From Paraburkholderia phenazinium (GTDB lineage Bacteria; Pseudomonadota; Gammaproteobacteria; Burkholderiales; Burkholderiaceae): a stretch of 64,000 nucleotides of DNA. A model generated the notes under the pieces. That model was not told the origin of the DNA and ran no database searches. It saw only the letters and a list, made by a program, of their open reading frames with translations. Location: assembly GCF_900142845.1 (NCBI RefSeq), contig NZ_FSRU01000002.1:2790001-2854000 (forward strand), given 5' to 3'. Shown here piece by piece: positions 1-8,973 of this stretch. The stretch's first letter is position 1; every line of letters begins with the position of its first letter. The translations under genes and the position numbers were made by a program.

Positions 1-492
1 GTCGCGCTGCCAGTGCGCCACCAGTTGCGCGGAGATCGACAGCATCGCGATATAGCTCTTGGTGGCCGCGACGCTCAATTCAGGACCGGCGACGAGCGGC
101 AGGTGCCATTCGCACGCGTCGGACAGCGGCGATTGCGGCGCGTTCACGGCGGCCACGGCCAGGGCACCGGCCTCGCGCAACGCAACCATCGTGCCCACCA
201 GATCCGGGCTCTTGCCGGACTGCGAGAACGCGACAGCCAACTGATCGCGCACTTGCAATGGCGCCTGCTGCAGCGTCGCCACGGACATCGGCAACGAAGC
301 GACCGGCACGCCGATGCGGCTCATGGTAAGGCTTGCGAAATAACTGGCTGCGTGGTCCGAGCTACCGCGTGCCACGGTGAGCGCGACATGGCGCGGATGT
401 TCAGCGAGCTTCCGCGCGAGCGCCTCGACGCGCGACGTATCGGCAAGCTGCGCGGCGACCACTTCGGCGGACGCCAGCGCTTCGTTAAGCAT
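1..492 (-). CDS. SIS-domain sugar isomerase/deaminase (NagB-II/AgaS-like), C-terminus outside window
   Basis: The first 164 residues of a SIS-domain protein related to the isomerase half of GlmS are visible. It probably deaminates glucosamine-6-phosphate to fructose-6-phosphate, the step after NagA. Phosphosugar-binding motifs seen are GSSDHA (about residues 43-48), SQSGKSPD (90-97) and ATKSY (143-147). The ATG overlaps the last 8 nt of nagA, which indicates translational coupling. The 3' end runs off the left edge of the window. Function in N-acetylglucosamine use is inferred from nagA and the upstream GntR regulator; a GlmS-like role is less likely because no glutaminase domain precedes the SIS domain. 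Confidence 0.85.
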   Translation of the reverse strand, partial: MLNEALASAEVVAAQLADTSRVEALARKLAEHPRHVALTVARGSSDHAASYFASLTMSRIGVPVASLPMSVATLQQAPLQVRDQLAVAFSQSGKSPDLVGTMVALREAGALAVAAVNAPQSPLSDACEWHLPLVAGPELSVAATKSYIAMLSISAQLVAHWQRD

Positions 493-1588
493 ATTCGACA
501 ATTGATTCTCCTTCGACGTAAGTCGCGGTCAGCGCCAGTTCACGATCGAACACGACGATATCGGCCCAGGCACCGCGCGCGATGCGGCCGCGGTCTTCGA
601 TGCCAAGGTAGTCGGCGGCGTAGCGCGACAGACGGTTTGACACATCGGCCATAGGCAGGCCGATCGATACCAGATTGCGCAGCGCCTGATCCATCGTCAG
701 GGTGCTGCCGGCGAGCGTGCCGTCGGCAAGACGGACGCCGCCCAGACACTTCGTGACATGCTGGCTGCCGAGACGGTACTCACCGTCCGGCATGCCGGTA
801 GCGGAGGTGCTGTCGGTCACCACATACACACGCGGAATCGCCCGCATGGCGGCGCGAATCGCGCCAGGATGCACGTGCAGCAGATCGGGGATGATCTCCG
901 CGAACTCGGCGTGCGCGAGCGCGGCGCCGACCATGCCGGGATTGCGGTGATGCAGCGGCGACATCGCGTTGAACAGGTGCGTAAAGCCGCACGCGCCGTG
1001 CTTGAGCGCGGCGACGGCATCGTCGTAGGTGCCGAGCGAATGGCCGAGCTGCACGCGCACGCCGCGCGCAGCGATTTCGGAAATGATGTCCATGTGGCCG
1101 GAGATTTCCGGCGCGATCGTGACCACGCGGATCGGCGCGATGGACAGATACTTCAGCACTTCATCGAGCACCGCCGACACCGCGGCGTCCGGCTGCGCAC
1201 CGAGCTTGCCGGGATTGATATACGGGCCTTCGAGGTGAACCCCCAGCACGCGCGAACCACCCGGCGTGCGCACCCGGGCGACGTCGCCGAGATTCGCGAC
1301 CACGTTCATCAGCTCTTCGCGCGGCGCGGTCATCGTGGTGGCGAGCAGGCTGGTGGTGCCGAAGCGGGCGTGCGTGCGCGTGATCGTCTCGATCGCGTTG
1401 CCCGCCTCCATGACGTCGGAGCCGCCGCCGCCGTGCACGTGCAGATCGATGAAGCCCGGCAGGATATAGGGCGCGTCGTTGGTGGACGGGTCGACCCGCT
1501 CGCCCGTGAGCGACGTGATGCGGCCGTTTTCGTATTCGAGCGTGCCGTAAATCCACCCATCGGTGGTGAGTATGTTTCCGGTCAGCAT
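485..1588 (-). CDS. nagA: N-acetylglucosamine-6-phosphate deacetylase
   Basis: Cytoplasmic amidohydrolase that removes acetate from N-acetylglucosamine-6-phosphate. Its 367 residues are normal for the family. The metal-binding pair of the amidohydrolase fold is at about H50 and H52 in DLHVHGGGG. HLEGPYINPGKLGA carries the metal-ligand Glu. GHSLGTYDDAV and THLFNAMSPLHHRNPG supply further ligand histidines. VTDSTSATGMPDGEY contains the catalytic Asp. It lies between the GntR-family regulator upstream and the SIS-domain gene, which it overlaps by 8 nt, so the three probably form one operon. The 106-nt gap to the regulator could hold an extra promoter, but none is convincing. Confidence 0.95.
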   Translation of the reverse strand: MLTGNILTTDGWIYGTLEYENGRITSLTGERVDPSTNDAPYILPGFIDLHVHGGGGSDVMEAGNAIETITRTHARFGTTSLLATTMTAPREELMNVVANLGDVARVRTPGGSRVLGVHLEGPYINPGKLGAQPDAAVSAVLDEVLKYLSIAPIRVVTIAPEISGHMDIISEIAARGVRVQLGHSLGTYDDAVAALKHGACGFTHLFNAMSPLHHRNPGMVGAALAHAEFAEIIPDLLHVHPGAIRAAMRAIPRVYVVTDSTSATGMPDGEYRLGSQHVTKCLGGVRLADGTLAGSTLTMDQALRNLVSIGLPMADVSNRLSRYAADYLGIEDRGRIARGAWADIVVFDRELALTATYVEGESIVEYA

Positions 1589-1694
1589 GAGTCTCTCTGA
1601 TATTACGTAGTGCGATACGTTGCCAATTCGCGCTCTTCAGCCTTGCGCGAGGGTTGCGCCGATACTGCGCCGGTCCTGCGACGTTATTGCGCCC

Positions 1695-2429
1695 TCATTG
1701 GCGCAACTCGGCGACAAAGTCGTAGTAATCGTCCCGGCAGTAGGTGTCCGTCAATTCGATCGCGCGCTGATCGGCGCTATAGCCGATGCGCGTGATCACC
1801 AGCAGCGCCGAGCGCGGCTCGATGTCCATCAACGACGCAATCTCGCTCGTCGCATTGACGGCCCGAAAGTGCTGCAGCGCGCGCACCACCGCCATGCCGC
1901 GCTGTTCCAGATAGCTGTACAACGACACGCCGATGGCCTGCGGGTCGGGCACGATCGAGGCCGGCAACGCCGAATGCTCCACCGCCATCACGATGCCGTC
2001 CGCGCGCCGCAGGCGCCGCAGACTCGTGACCGCCGCGCCCGGCGACAGGCCGAGGTGCACCAGTTCGTCGCGATTCGCCGCGCGGATGCCGCGCTCGAGC
2101 CAGACCGAGTCCGGACGAAAGCCGCGTTGCTGCATCTTTTTCGTGAAGCCGGTGAGCCGCGACAGCGGATCTTCGACGCGCGGCGTGATGAAGCTGCCCG
2201 CTCCTCGCGCACGCCGGATCAGGCCTTGCTCGACCAGCAGCTCAATCGCCTTGCGCGCGGTAATGCGCGACACGCCAATCGCATCCGACAACGTACGCTC
2301 CGACGGCAACGCCTCGCCCGCCGACCAGACGCCACAGTGGATCGCCGTGGCCAGGTTGCGCGCGAGTTGCAGGTAGAGCGGCGTGACGTTGCGAGCGTCA
2401 GGCATCAATGCGGACCAGCGTGTTTCCAT
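1695..2429 (-). CDS. nagR: GntR/HutC-family regulator with UTRA domain, probable NagR
   Basis: DNA-binding repressor with an N-terminal GntR winged helix (LYLQLARNLATAIHCG...LPSERTLSDAIGVSRITARKAIELL) and a C-terminal UTRA effector domain. In HutC/NagR relatives the effector is a phosphosugar such as GlcN6P or GlcNAc6P. Position as first gene ahead of nagA makes control of the nag genes likely. I chose the ATG at 2429 (244 aa). A GTG at 2459 and an ATG at 2405 are alternatives, and none has a strong Shine-Dalgarno. A sigma-70 promoter lies about 45 nt upstream. The effector and operator are inferred. Confidence 0.85.
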   Translation of the reverse strand: METRWSALMPDARNVTPLYLQLARNLATAIHCGVWSAGEALPSERTLSDAIGVSRITARKAIELLVEQGLIRRARGAGSFITPRVEDPLSRLTGFTKKMQQRGFRPDSVWLERGIRAANRDELVHLGLSPGAAVTSLRRLRRADGIVMAVEHSALPASIVPDPQAIGVSLYSYLEQRGMAVVRALQHFRAVNATSEIASLMDIEPRSALLVITRIGYSADQRAIELTDTYCRDDYYDFVAELRQ

Positions 2430-2479
2430 GGGACTCGGATGGGTCGAAAGGACGAGCACGGGCTACGAAAGGAGAGCCC

Positions 2480-2507
2480 ATTATATAACCACCATAATAC
2501 CAGTCAA
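2480..2507 (-). promoter_or_regulatory. Sigma-70 promoter of the nagR-nagA operon, with candidate operator
   Basis: On the minus strand a -35 TTGACT (2502-2507) and a perfect -10 TATAAT (2480-2485) are separated by 16 nt, placing transcription start near 2473. The spacer holds ACTGGT followed by direct TGGTATTA and TGGTGGTTA units. ACTGGT matches one half of the DasR/NagR operator consensus, but the second half is not a good inverted copy. NagR binding here is inferred. Confidence 0.7.
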
Positions 2508-2638
2508 TCGAGTTGTTTCAGGCCTCGCAGATCGCCCTCAAAGCCTTGATGGGAAAGGGATTTAGCGTGATTTACAGCGATTTTCCGGGCATCTTCGATG
2601 ATCGGTATTTACCCGTATTCGGCATCATTTCAGGCCCA

Positions 2639-2661
2639 GTAGCGAACCACTGGTTCGCTAC
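2639..2661. promoter_or_regulatory. Perfect 23-bp palindrome in the nagR / MarR-GNAT intergenic region
   Basis: Arms GTAGCGAACCA (2639-2649) and TGGTTCGCTAC (2651-2661) are exact inverted copies around one central C. It lies about 150 bp upstream of the MarR-GNAT gene and about 130 bp upstream of the nagR promoter. No T-tract follows on either strand, so an operator is more likely than a terminator. MarR proteins typically bind palindromes of this size, so the downstream MarR-GNAT protein is one candidate binder. Confidence 0.55.
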
Positions 2662-2808
2662 CGCACAGAGCGCTTAACATCACCTTGCTAGTTTCGTCTT
2701 ACTAATGCCTTGCGATGCGGCTGGAGCACAATATTTTCCGTTTTTATATAGGATGGCAGCCAATATCCCGCTGTGTGACACTCACGAAAACCCCCGGAGA
2801 GCCGTACG

Positions 2809-3735
2809 TTGACCGATCCCACAGCGCTGCGGCGCGCTGAGGCAGTTCGCCACTTCAACCGCTTCTATACGAAGCACGTCGGCGCACTGCATGAGCGCCT
2901 GCAAAAAAGCGCGTTCTCATTGACCGAAGTGCGCGTGCTGCATGAACTGGCACGCGAACGCGCACAAACCGCCGCGGTACTGACGCGCAACCTGGGACTC
3001 GACAGCGGCTATCTGAGCCGTCTGCTGACGAGCTTCGAGCGCCGCAACCTGATCACCCGGCGTCCCTCGGAAAGCGACGCGCGTCAGTCGCTCATCGCGC
3101 TTACCGACGAGGGTCATGCCGCTTATGCACCGCTCGACTGCGCCGCCATCGAAGAAGTGCTGTCGGTGCTGGAACGGCTCGCAGACAGTTCGCAGGAGCA
3201 ACTGATCGGCGCCATGAAGCTCGTCGAACGGCTGCTCGACGATCAGCCGCGGCGCGGCATCATCACCTTGCGGGCGCCGCGCGGCGGCGAATATGGCTGG
3301 CTGGTGCACCGGCAAGCCATATTGTTCGCCAGCGAACACGGCTGGGATCAATCCTTCGAAGGATGGCTCGCGAAGACGGTCGCGGACTTCACGCTGAATC
3401 GCGATCCGCTACGCGAGACCTGCTGGATCGCCGAACAGGACAATTCGATTGTCGGTTCAGCCATGGTGATGGGCGTGTCGGCCACGGTTGCGCGGGTCGA
3501 ACTGCTGTACATCGAGCCCGATATGCGCCGCCTCGGTATCGGCACGCAACTGGTCGACGAATGCGCGCGATTCGCGAGACGCGCGGGCTATACCAAGCTG
3601 ACGCTCTCGACCGTCACCACGCTCGCCGAATCGCGGCGGCTCTGCGAGCGCGCCGGGTTTATCTGCGCCAGCTCGACGCCGGAGCTACGCTTCGGCCATG
3701 ACCTGACGGTGGAGCGCTGGGAGCGCGATCTGTAG
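2809..3735 (+). CDS. MarR-type regulator fused to GNAT N-acetyltransferase
   Basis: This 308-residue fusion has a MarR winged helix in about the first 145 residues (VRVLHELARERAQTAAVLTRNLGLDSGYLSRLLTSFERR...) and a GNAT acetyltransferase from about residue 155. The GNAT acetyl-CoA motif is at ELLYIEPDMRRLGIGTQLVDE. The architecture is a known widespread MarR-GNAT arrangement; substrates are generally unknown. The start is TTG, with GGAGA 8 nt upstream. A 23-bp palindrome lies in the upstream region and may be its own operator. It is convergent with chrA, with 32 nt between the stop codons. Confidence 0.9.
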   Translation: MTDPTALRRAEAVRHFNRFYTKHVGALHERLQKSAFSLTEVRVLHELARERAQTAAVLTRNLGLDSGYLSRLLTSFERRNLITRRPSESDARQSLIALTDEGHAAYAPLDCAAIEEVLSVLERLADSSQEQLIGAMKLVERLLDDQPRRGIITLRAPRGGEYGWLVHRQAILFASEHGWDQSFEGWLAKTVADFTLNRDPLRETCWIAEQDNSIVGSAMVMGVSATVARVELLYIEPDMRRLGIGTQLVDECARFARRAGYTKLTLSTVTTLAESRRLCERAGFICASSTPELRFGHDLTVERWERDL

Positions 3736-3767
3736 AGGGGCTTGGGGGGCTGCAGCTCGAAGAGAAT

Positions 3768-4973
3768 CTAGAAAATCAACTCCCCCACCGCCGCCGCCAA
3801 TGCCACCACCAGCCATGGGGGCGTACGCAGTGCCCACAGCAGCACCAGCGCAGCGGCAGCAAAGGCAACGTCGGTGAGGCTGCGGAGTGAATGAACACAA
3901 AGCGGCGAGTAGAACGCTGCGCCCAGCAAGCCAACGACGGCGGCATTGATACCCAGTAGCGCGTAACGCACCCAGCGCACCGAGCGCAGCCGGTCCCACA
4001 GGGGCACCACGCCAACCACGAGCAGAAACGAAGGCAGAAAGATGGCGACCACCGCGATTGCCGCTCCGACAATGCCCGCCGGCTGCTGGCTGGAAACGCT
4101 GCCGAGGAAAGCCGCGAAGGTGAAGAGCGGGCCCGGCACCGCTTGAGCAGCACCGTAACCGGCGATAAAAGCGTCGGGCCGAACCCAGCCGGCCGGCACC
4201 ACGACTGACTCGAGCAAGGGCAGCACGACGTGACCGCCGCCGAAAACCAGCGAACCCACCCGAAAGAAACTGCTGAACAGATGCAGCGCGTAACTGCCCG
4301 AGAGTGCCGCCATGGCCGGCAACCCGAACAGCAGCGCCGCAAACAGCGCGAGCACGAGTGCAGGATGCGCCGCGGTACTCCTCGTGATCGGCTCACCCGC
4401 GCTACCCGGTACGGGCAAGCGGTGTCGCAGCAACCAGCCCGCCAGTGCACCGACCAGCAGTGCGGCAATTTGCATCAACGGCGTCGCGCCGCTGAGCATC
4501 ATGGCCGCAGCCACTGCAGCAATTGCCAGCCGCGGCAAATCCGGACAGAGCGTGCGAGCCATGCTCCAGAGTGCTTGCGCGACGACCGCTACGGCGGCCA
4601 GTCCGAGGCCATGCAACCAGCCGGCGGAGGCGGCGCCGGCGCCGTAGTGCGTCATCACGAGCCCAAACGCCCACAACAAAACCGCGGACGGCAAGGTAAA
4701 GCCGAGCCACGCGGCAAACGCACCAGCGAGACCACCCTGTCTCAGCCCAAGTGCGATGCCGACCTGGCTGCTCGACGGTCCCGGCATGAACTGGCAGAGC
4801 GCAACGATATCGGCAAATGCTTCGTCGCTCAGCCATGCCCGCCGTTTGACGAATTCATCGCGGAAGAAGCCGATATGCGCGACCGGACCGCCGAAGCAAG
4901 TAAGGCCCAGTTTCAGGAAGATCAGGAAAATGCGCGGCGCAGTGAGGCGCGCCATTGAGTCCTGTGAAGCCAT
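3768..4973 (-). CDS. chrA: Chromate transporter, two-domain ChrA family
   Basis: Inner-membrane CHR-family transporter of 401 residues, the normal length of the two-domain form. Each half starts with the family signature: FLKLGLTCFGGPVAHIGFF in the first domain, and FFRVGSLVFGGGHVVLPLLE in the second. PGPSSSQVG and VPGPLFTFA follow in the matching places. ChrA exports chromate using the proton gradient. I chose the ATG at 4973, preceded by GAGGA at 7 nt spacing. A longer reading frame to 5099 would begin inside the metQ terminator. No chrB regulator is adjacent, so a chromate-resistance role is family inference. Confidence 0.9.
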   Translation of the reverse strand: MASQDSMARLTAPRIFLIFLKLGLTCFGGPVAHIGFFRDEFVKRRAWLSDEAFADIVALCQFMPGPSSSQVGIALGLRQGGLAGAFAAWLGFTLPSAVLLWAFGLVMTHYGAGAASAGWLHGLGLAAVAVVAQALWSMARTLCPDLPRLAIAAVAAAMMLSGATPLMQIAALLVGALAGWLLRHRLPVPGSAGEPITRSTAAHPALVLALFAALLFGLPAMAALSGSYALHLFSSFFRVGSLVFGGGHVVLPLLESVVVPAGWVRPDAFIAGYGAAQAVPGPLFTFAAFLGSVSSQQPAGIVGAAIAVVAIFLPSFLLVVGVVPLWDRLRSVRWVRYALLGINAAVVGLLGAAFYSPLCVHSLRSLTDVAFAAAALVLLWALRTPPWLVVALAAAVGELIF

Positions 4974-5075
4974 GCAGCAATCCTCGTAGAACAGGCGTGG
5001 CGAATTATCCAGCATCTGCGACGTGGCCAGAGCGAGGCGCAGTGTTTCGATGGCGCGGGTTGGTTCGGGTGGCGT

Positions 5076-5104
5076 AAAAAAAGCGCCATGGTCATCCATG
5101 GCGC
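5076..5104 (-). terminator. Intrinsic terminator of metQ
   Basis: On the minus strand a 9-bp perfect stem (GCGCCATGG / CCATGGCGC) with a 4-nt loop is followed by seven Ts. It lies 40 nt past the metQ stop. Confidence 0.9.
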
Positions 5105-5143
5105 CTGGTGTTTCGCGGCCCGCTGTCGCGGTCTACGCCGTGC

Positions 5144-5956
5144 TTAGAACGACGGCACCACCGAACCCTTGAACTGCGTCTTGATGAACTGGCGCACGTC
5201 TTCCGATTGATAAGCCGCCACCAGCTTCTTCACCCACGGCTTGTCCTTGTCCTGGGTGCGCACGGCAATCAGGTTCGCGTACGGGCTGTGGATGTCCTCG
5301 AGCGCGATGGCATCCCTGGTCGGCTGCAAGCCGCCGGCAAGTGCGTAGTTGGTGTTGATGGCAGCGGCGTCGACGTCGGACAGCGAGCGCGGCAATTGCG
5401 CCGCATCCAGTTCGACCAGCTTCACCTTCTTCGGATTGTCGGCAACGTCGAGCGGCGTCGCGCTGTTGCCGTTCGTGCCGGCGCCGGCCTTCAGCTTGAG
5501 CACGCCCTGCGCCTGCAGCAACAGCAGCGCGCGGTTCTCATTGGACGGATCGTTCGGCACGGCGACCTTCGCACCCTGCGGCAGGTCCTTCAGCGACTTG
5601 ATCTTCTTCGAGTAGATGCCGAGCGGCGAGATGTAGGTGAGACCGGCGCTGACGATCTTGTAGCCGCGCTGCTTCACCTGGCTGTCGAGGTAGGGCTGGT
5701 GCTGGAAGCTGTTGGCATCCAGATCGCCGGCGTCGAGCGCGGCGTTCGGCTGCACATAATCGTTGAATTCGATGACCTTCACGTTCAGGCCTTCGCGCTG
5801 CGCCACTTTCTGGACCACGGCCCAGATTTGCGCATCGGGACCGCTGATGGTGCCGACCTTGATGACCTTGTCATCGGCATGAGCGGAGAAGCTGGTGACG
5901 AATGCGGCGGTAGCGACAACTGCGGAGAGGGCTTTCAGGATATTTCTGCGCTGCAT
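5144..5956 (-). CDS. metQ: MetQ/NlpA-family substrate-binding protein
   Basis: Periplasmic solute-binding protein of the NlpA family, which feeds D/L-methionine to MetNI importers. Its 270 residues begin with a Sec signal peptide cleaved after SFSAHA; there is no lipobox Cys, unlike the E. coli lipoprotein. Family sequences include VGTISGPDAQIWAVVQKVA, NAALDAGDLDANSFQHQPYL and GLTYISPLGIYSKK. I chose the ATG at 5956; an in-frame extension to 6046 lacks support. No metN or metI is adjacent, so this is an orphan binding protein ending in its own terminator. Ligand specificity within the family cannot be read from the sequence. Confidence 0.9.
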   Translation of the reverse strand: MQRRNILKALSAVVATAAFVTSFSAHADDKVIKVGTISGPDAQIWAVVQKVAQREGLNVKVIEFNDYVQPNAALDAGDLDANSFQHQPYLDSQVKQRGYKIVSAGLTYISPLGIYSKKIKSLKDLPQGAKVAVPNDPSNENRALLLLQAQGVLKLKAGAGTNGNSATPLDVADNPKKVKLVELDAAQLPRSLSDVDAAAINTNYALAGGLQPTRDAIALEDIHSPYANLIAVRTQDKDKPWVKKLVAAYQSEDVRQFIKTQFKGSVVPSF

Positions 5957-6190
5957 GGTGTTCTCGTTGGTTCTGATCGGTGTCAGATTCAGGTGAAAGG
6001 CCGGCGGCGTATTGCGTACCGCCGACTGGACCGCAAATGGTCTCATAGGGCCGGCGAGAAGTGAAATATCACGATCTCATATCGGTATGCCGTGGGGCGT
6101 ACGGGGATGCGATGCGTGAGCACCGGGGCTGAATCTGCCGACTCCGGGTGTGATGCTTCGAGACCAACAGGGATCAACAGAACGAAAAGA

Positions 6191-6232
6191 AATAGCGGGT
6201 CGCCATGCGCGTGCCGGGAGCACGCGCATGGC
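6191..6232 (-). terminator. Strong hairpin after sco1, candidate terminator of the cox operon
   Basis: A 13-bp perfect inverted repeat (6202-6214 and 6220-6232, 5-nt loop) sits 9 nt past the sco1 stop. The downstream minus-strand sequence is only moderately T-rich, so termination efficiency is uncertain. Confidence 0.6.
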
Positions 6233-6240
6233 ATCCAGCC

Positions 6241-6858
6241 TCAATCGAGCAGCAGCTTGATATCGTGCACCCAGGGCGCGGCGCCCTGACCATCGCGGGC
6301 GAAGAGCCGCAGCTTGCCGTCCGGGTCGAAGACATAGCTCGCAGCCGTGTGGTCCATCGTATAGCTGTCGGGCGTCTTGCCCGGCACCTTCGCGTAGTAG
6401 ACGCGGAAGTCCTTTGTCACCTTGGTGAGCTGCGCCTCGTCGGCGGGACGCAAGCCGACAAACGAAGGATTGAAGGCCGGCACATACTGCGCGATCAGCG
6501 CCGCGGTATCGCGCTCGGGATCGACGGTGACGAACAACACCTGGACGCGGCTGGCATCCGTGGGTCCGAGTTGCTGCAGCGCTTGCGAAAGCTCGGCCAT
6601 CGTCGTCGGACAGACGTCCGGGCAATGCGTGTAGCCGAAGAACAGTACCACCACCTTGCCCTTGTAGTCCGCGAGCGTGCGAGTCTTACCGGTGGTGTCG
6701 GGCAACGAGAAGTCCGTGCCGAACTGCGCATTGCCGGTGATGTCGACGTTCTGGAACGAGGGAGCGGGTTTGCCGCAGCCAGAGGCCAGTAGCGCGCCGC
6801 CGAGCGCACAGGCCATCATGGCGGCGCGCGCGAGGCGCGCTAGCCGGTTTGTGAGCAT
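6241..6858 (-). CDS. sco1: SCO1/SenC copper chaperone lipoprotein
   Basis: Thioredoxin-fold copper chaperone that delivers copper to the CuA site of cytochrome oxidase subunit II. Its 205 residues have a lipoprotein signal with lipobox LASGC (Cys28). The copper-binding CPDVC motif is at residues 79-83 and the conserved His at about 170 in DHTAASYVFDPDG. It is the last gene of the cox assembly cluster and is 4 nt from ctaB, so almost certainly cotranscribed with it. Copper delivery is family knowledge; the ligands are visible. Confidence 0.95.
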   Translation of the reverse strand: MLTNRLARLARAAMMACALGGALLASGCGKPAPSFQNVDITGNAQFGTDFSLPDTTGKTRTLADYKGKVVVLFFGYTHCPDVCPTTMAELSQALQQLGPTDASRVQVLFVTVDPERDTAALIAQYVPAFNPSFVGLRPADEAQLTKVTKDFRVYYAKVPGKTPDSYTMDHTAASYVFDPDGKLRLFARDGQGAAPWVHDIKLLLD

Positions 6859-6862
6859 GGTG

Positions 6863-7768
6863 TTACGCGCCGATCAGGACACGTGCATAGTGATCGATCA
6901 ACAGCGCGGCGAACAGCAGCGACAGATAAATGATCGAATAACGGAACAACTGACGCGCGAGTGTATCGGAGTACTCCCGATAGATCTTCCACGCGTAGGC
7001 GAGAAACACGGCGCCGAGCAGCACCGCGGCCAGCAGATAAACGACGCCGCTCATGCCGGAGATGAACGGCATCAACGTGACCGCGAACAGGATCACGGAA
7101 TACAGGAAAATATGCAGCCGCGTGTACTGCTCGCCATGGGTGTTCGGCAGCATCGGCAGGCCGGCGTTTTCGTAGTCCTTGCGGCGATACAGCGCGAGCG
7201 CCCAGAAATGCGGCGGCGTCCACACGAAGATGATCAACACCAGAATCCATGCATCGCCGGGCACGTGGCCCGTGACTGCGGCCCAGCCCAGCGCCGGCGG
7301 CATGGCACCCGAAGCGCCGCCGATCACGATGTTCTGCGGCGTGGCCGGCTTGAGCAGCAGCGTGTAGATAACGGCATAGCCGACGAAAGTGGCGATCGTC
7401 AGCCACATGGTCAGCGGATTGGCGAACGTATAAAGCGTCCACATGCCAAGGCCGCCGAGCACCGCCGAAAACAGCAGGATTTGCCCCGTGGTGATTTCGC
7501 CGCGTGCCGACGGACGCCACGAGGTGCGGCGCATCTTCGCGTCGATCTTCTGTTCGACGAGGCAATTGATGGCGAAGGCCGCGCCGGCCAGCAGCCAGAT
7601 GCCGACGGTGCCGCCGATCAGCACGGTCCACGGCACCATGCCGGGCGTGGAGAGGAACATACCGATCACCGCGCAGAACACGGCAAGCTGCGTCACGCGC
7701 GGCTTGGTCAGCGCGATGTATTGGGAGATCCGGCTACCGGGGGTCTGGGAAAGAGTTGTGCTGTCCAT
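6863..7768 (-). CDS. ctaB: Protoheme IX farnesyltransferase (heme O synthase)
   Basis: Polytopic UbiA-family prenyltransferase that adds a farnesyl group to heme B to make heme O for the terminal oxidase. The first family motif [19 protein letters not shown] supplies the Asp-rich prenyl-diphosphate site. The second aspartate-containing loop includes [19 protein letters not shown]. Several membrane segments are evident over 301 residues. I chose the ATG at 7768 (MDSTTLSQ); a GTG at 7777 overlapping the ctaA stop by 4 nt is an alternative. It lies between ctaA and sco1. Confidence 0.95.
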   Translation of the reverse strand: MDSTTLSQTPGSRISQYIALTKPRVTQLAVFCAVIGMFLSTPGMVPWTVLIGGTVGIWLLAGAAFAINCLVEQKIDAKMRRTSWRPSARGEITTGQILLFSAVLGGLGMWTLYTFANPLTMWLTIATFVGYAVIYTLLLKPATPQNIVIGGASGAMPPALGWAAVTGHVPGDAWILVLIIFVWTPPHFWALALYRRKDYENAGLPMLPNTHGEQYTRLHIFLYSVILFAVTLMPFISGMSGVVYLLAAVLLGAVFLAYAWKIYREYSDTLARQLFRYSIIYLSLLFAALLIDHYARVLIGA

Positions 7769-7773
7769 GAGGG

Positions 7774-8883
7774 TCACGCTGGCGCGGCATCGCGCGCGGG
7801 CAACGCGGCGCGGCCGGGACGGCTATAAGCGATCCGAAAGTTTAGCATAACGAGCAGGAGCAGCAGGATTGCGGCGCCACCGTTATGGGCGACTGCAACG
7901 GCCAACGGCCATTGCAGGACGATGTTGGAGAGGCCCGTGACGAACTGGATCAGCACCACCAGCAACACGCCGTTGGCGGGACGCCGCAGCGATTCGAAGC
8001 GGCGCACCTTCAGCGCGAACCAGAGCAGATAGGCGACCACCACGATCGCAAAGGTCCGGTGGGTCCAGTGGATCGCCACCAGCGCATCCTGGGTGATCAT
8101 CTCGCCGTCGCCGGTCATGCCAAGCGCGCGCCACAGGTGGAAACCGTGGGCGAAGTCCATCGGCGGAATCCATTGGCCGTTGCAGGTCGGGAAGTCGGTG
8201 CAGGCCAGCACCGCGTAGTTCGTACTGACCCAGCCGCCCAGCGCAATCTGCACGATCAGTAGCGCCAGGCCGGCAAGCGCCGCCGCACGCCAGTGCGCGA
8301 CCTCGGGCTCGTAGGCAGGCAGCGGCGTCTGGCGCGCCGCCAGCCAACCGAGCGTGCCGAGCAAGGCGAGGCCCAGCAGCAGGTGCGTCGTCACGATCAC
8401 CGGTTGCAGCTTGAGCGTCACGGTCCACGCGCCGAACGCGCCCTGCACCAGAATCAGCAGGAGCAGCGAGGTCGGCCACCAGGGCGACACATGCAGCGGA
8501 CGCCGCTTGATACGCGCCACCCATGCGATCAGCGTCTGCGCGACGATCAGCACGCCGATCGCCATCGCGAAGTAGCGGTGGATCATTTCGATCCACGCCT
8601 TGGTCATGCTGACGGGCCCGGTAGGCATGGCCTGGTGAGCCGCGGCGATCGCGGCGTGCGCGATGAAGGGCGAGGACGTCCCGTAGCAACCGGGCCAGTC
8701 CGGGCAGCCGAGACCGGAGTCGGTGAGGCGCGTGAAGCCGCCGAACATCACGAGGTCCAGCGTCATGAAGGTGGTGACCCAGACCAGCTTGCGGAATTTA
8801 TTGTCGTCGGCCTTGACCCATACGTAGGACAGCGGCAACAACGCTATGCACAAGCCGATCAGGCCCAGTTGCAGTACGAACAT
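7774..8883 (-). CDS. ctaA: Heme A synthase, COX15/CtaA family
   Basis: Integral membrane enzyme that oxidises heme O to heme A, needed by the aa3 oxidase of this operon. Its 369 residues show about eight hydrophobic helices. Conserved histidines lie in [33 protein letters not shown] and AVAHNGGAA. The early [20 protein letters not shown] stretch is the typical COX15 N-terminal signature, and a Cys pair sits in CTDFPTCNG. It abuts ctaB, the preceding step of heme A synthesis, immediately downstream. Confidence 0.95.
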   Translation of the reverse strand: MFVLQLGLIGLCIALLPLSYVWVKADDNKFRKLVWVTTFMTLDLVMFGGFTRLTDSGLGCPDWPGCYGTSSPFIAHAAIAAAHQAMPTGPVSMTKAWIEMIHRYFAMAIGVLIVAQTLIAWVARIKRRPLHVSPWWPTSLLLLILVQGAFGAWTVTLKLQPVIVTTHLLLGLALLGTLGWLAARQTPLPAYEPEVAHWRAAALAGLALLIVQIALGGWVSTNYAVLACTDFPTCNGQWIPPMDFAHGFHLWRALGMTGDGEMITQDALVAIHWTHRTFAIVVVAYLLWFALKVRRFESLRRPANGVLLVVLIQFVTGLSNIVLQWPLAVAVAHNGGAAILLLLLVMLNFRIAYSRPGRAALPARDAAPA

Positions 8884-8973
8884 CTCTCTACCTTCTCGCG
8901 ATAAACGGTGCGGCCGATGGTGCTACAGGCGGTCCACTCCGCGGTGCACTCCGGCATGCGATAAAACGCCGCA

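Noticed and set aside
1687..1706. TTGCGCC / GGCGCAA inverted repeat at the nagR stop
   Set aside because: Short stem overlapping the stop codon and no T-run; insufficient for a terminator or operator call.
4974..5099. N-terminal extension of chrA
   Set aside because: It would start inside the metQ terminator, and a good ribosome site precedes the ATG at 4973.
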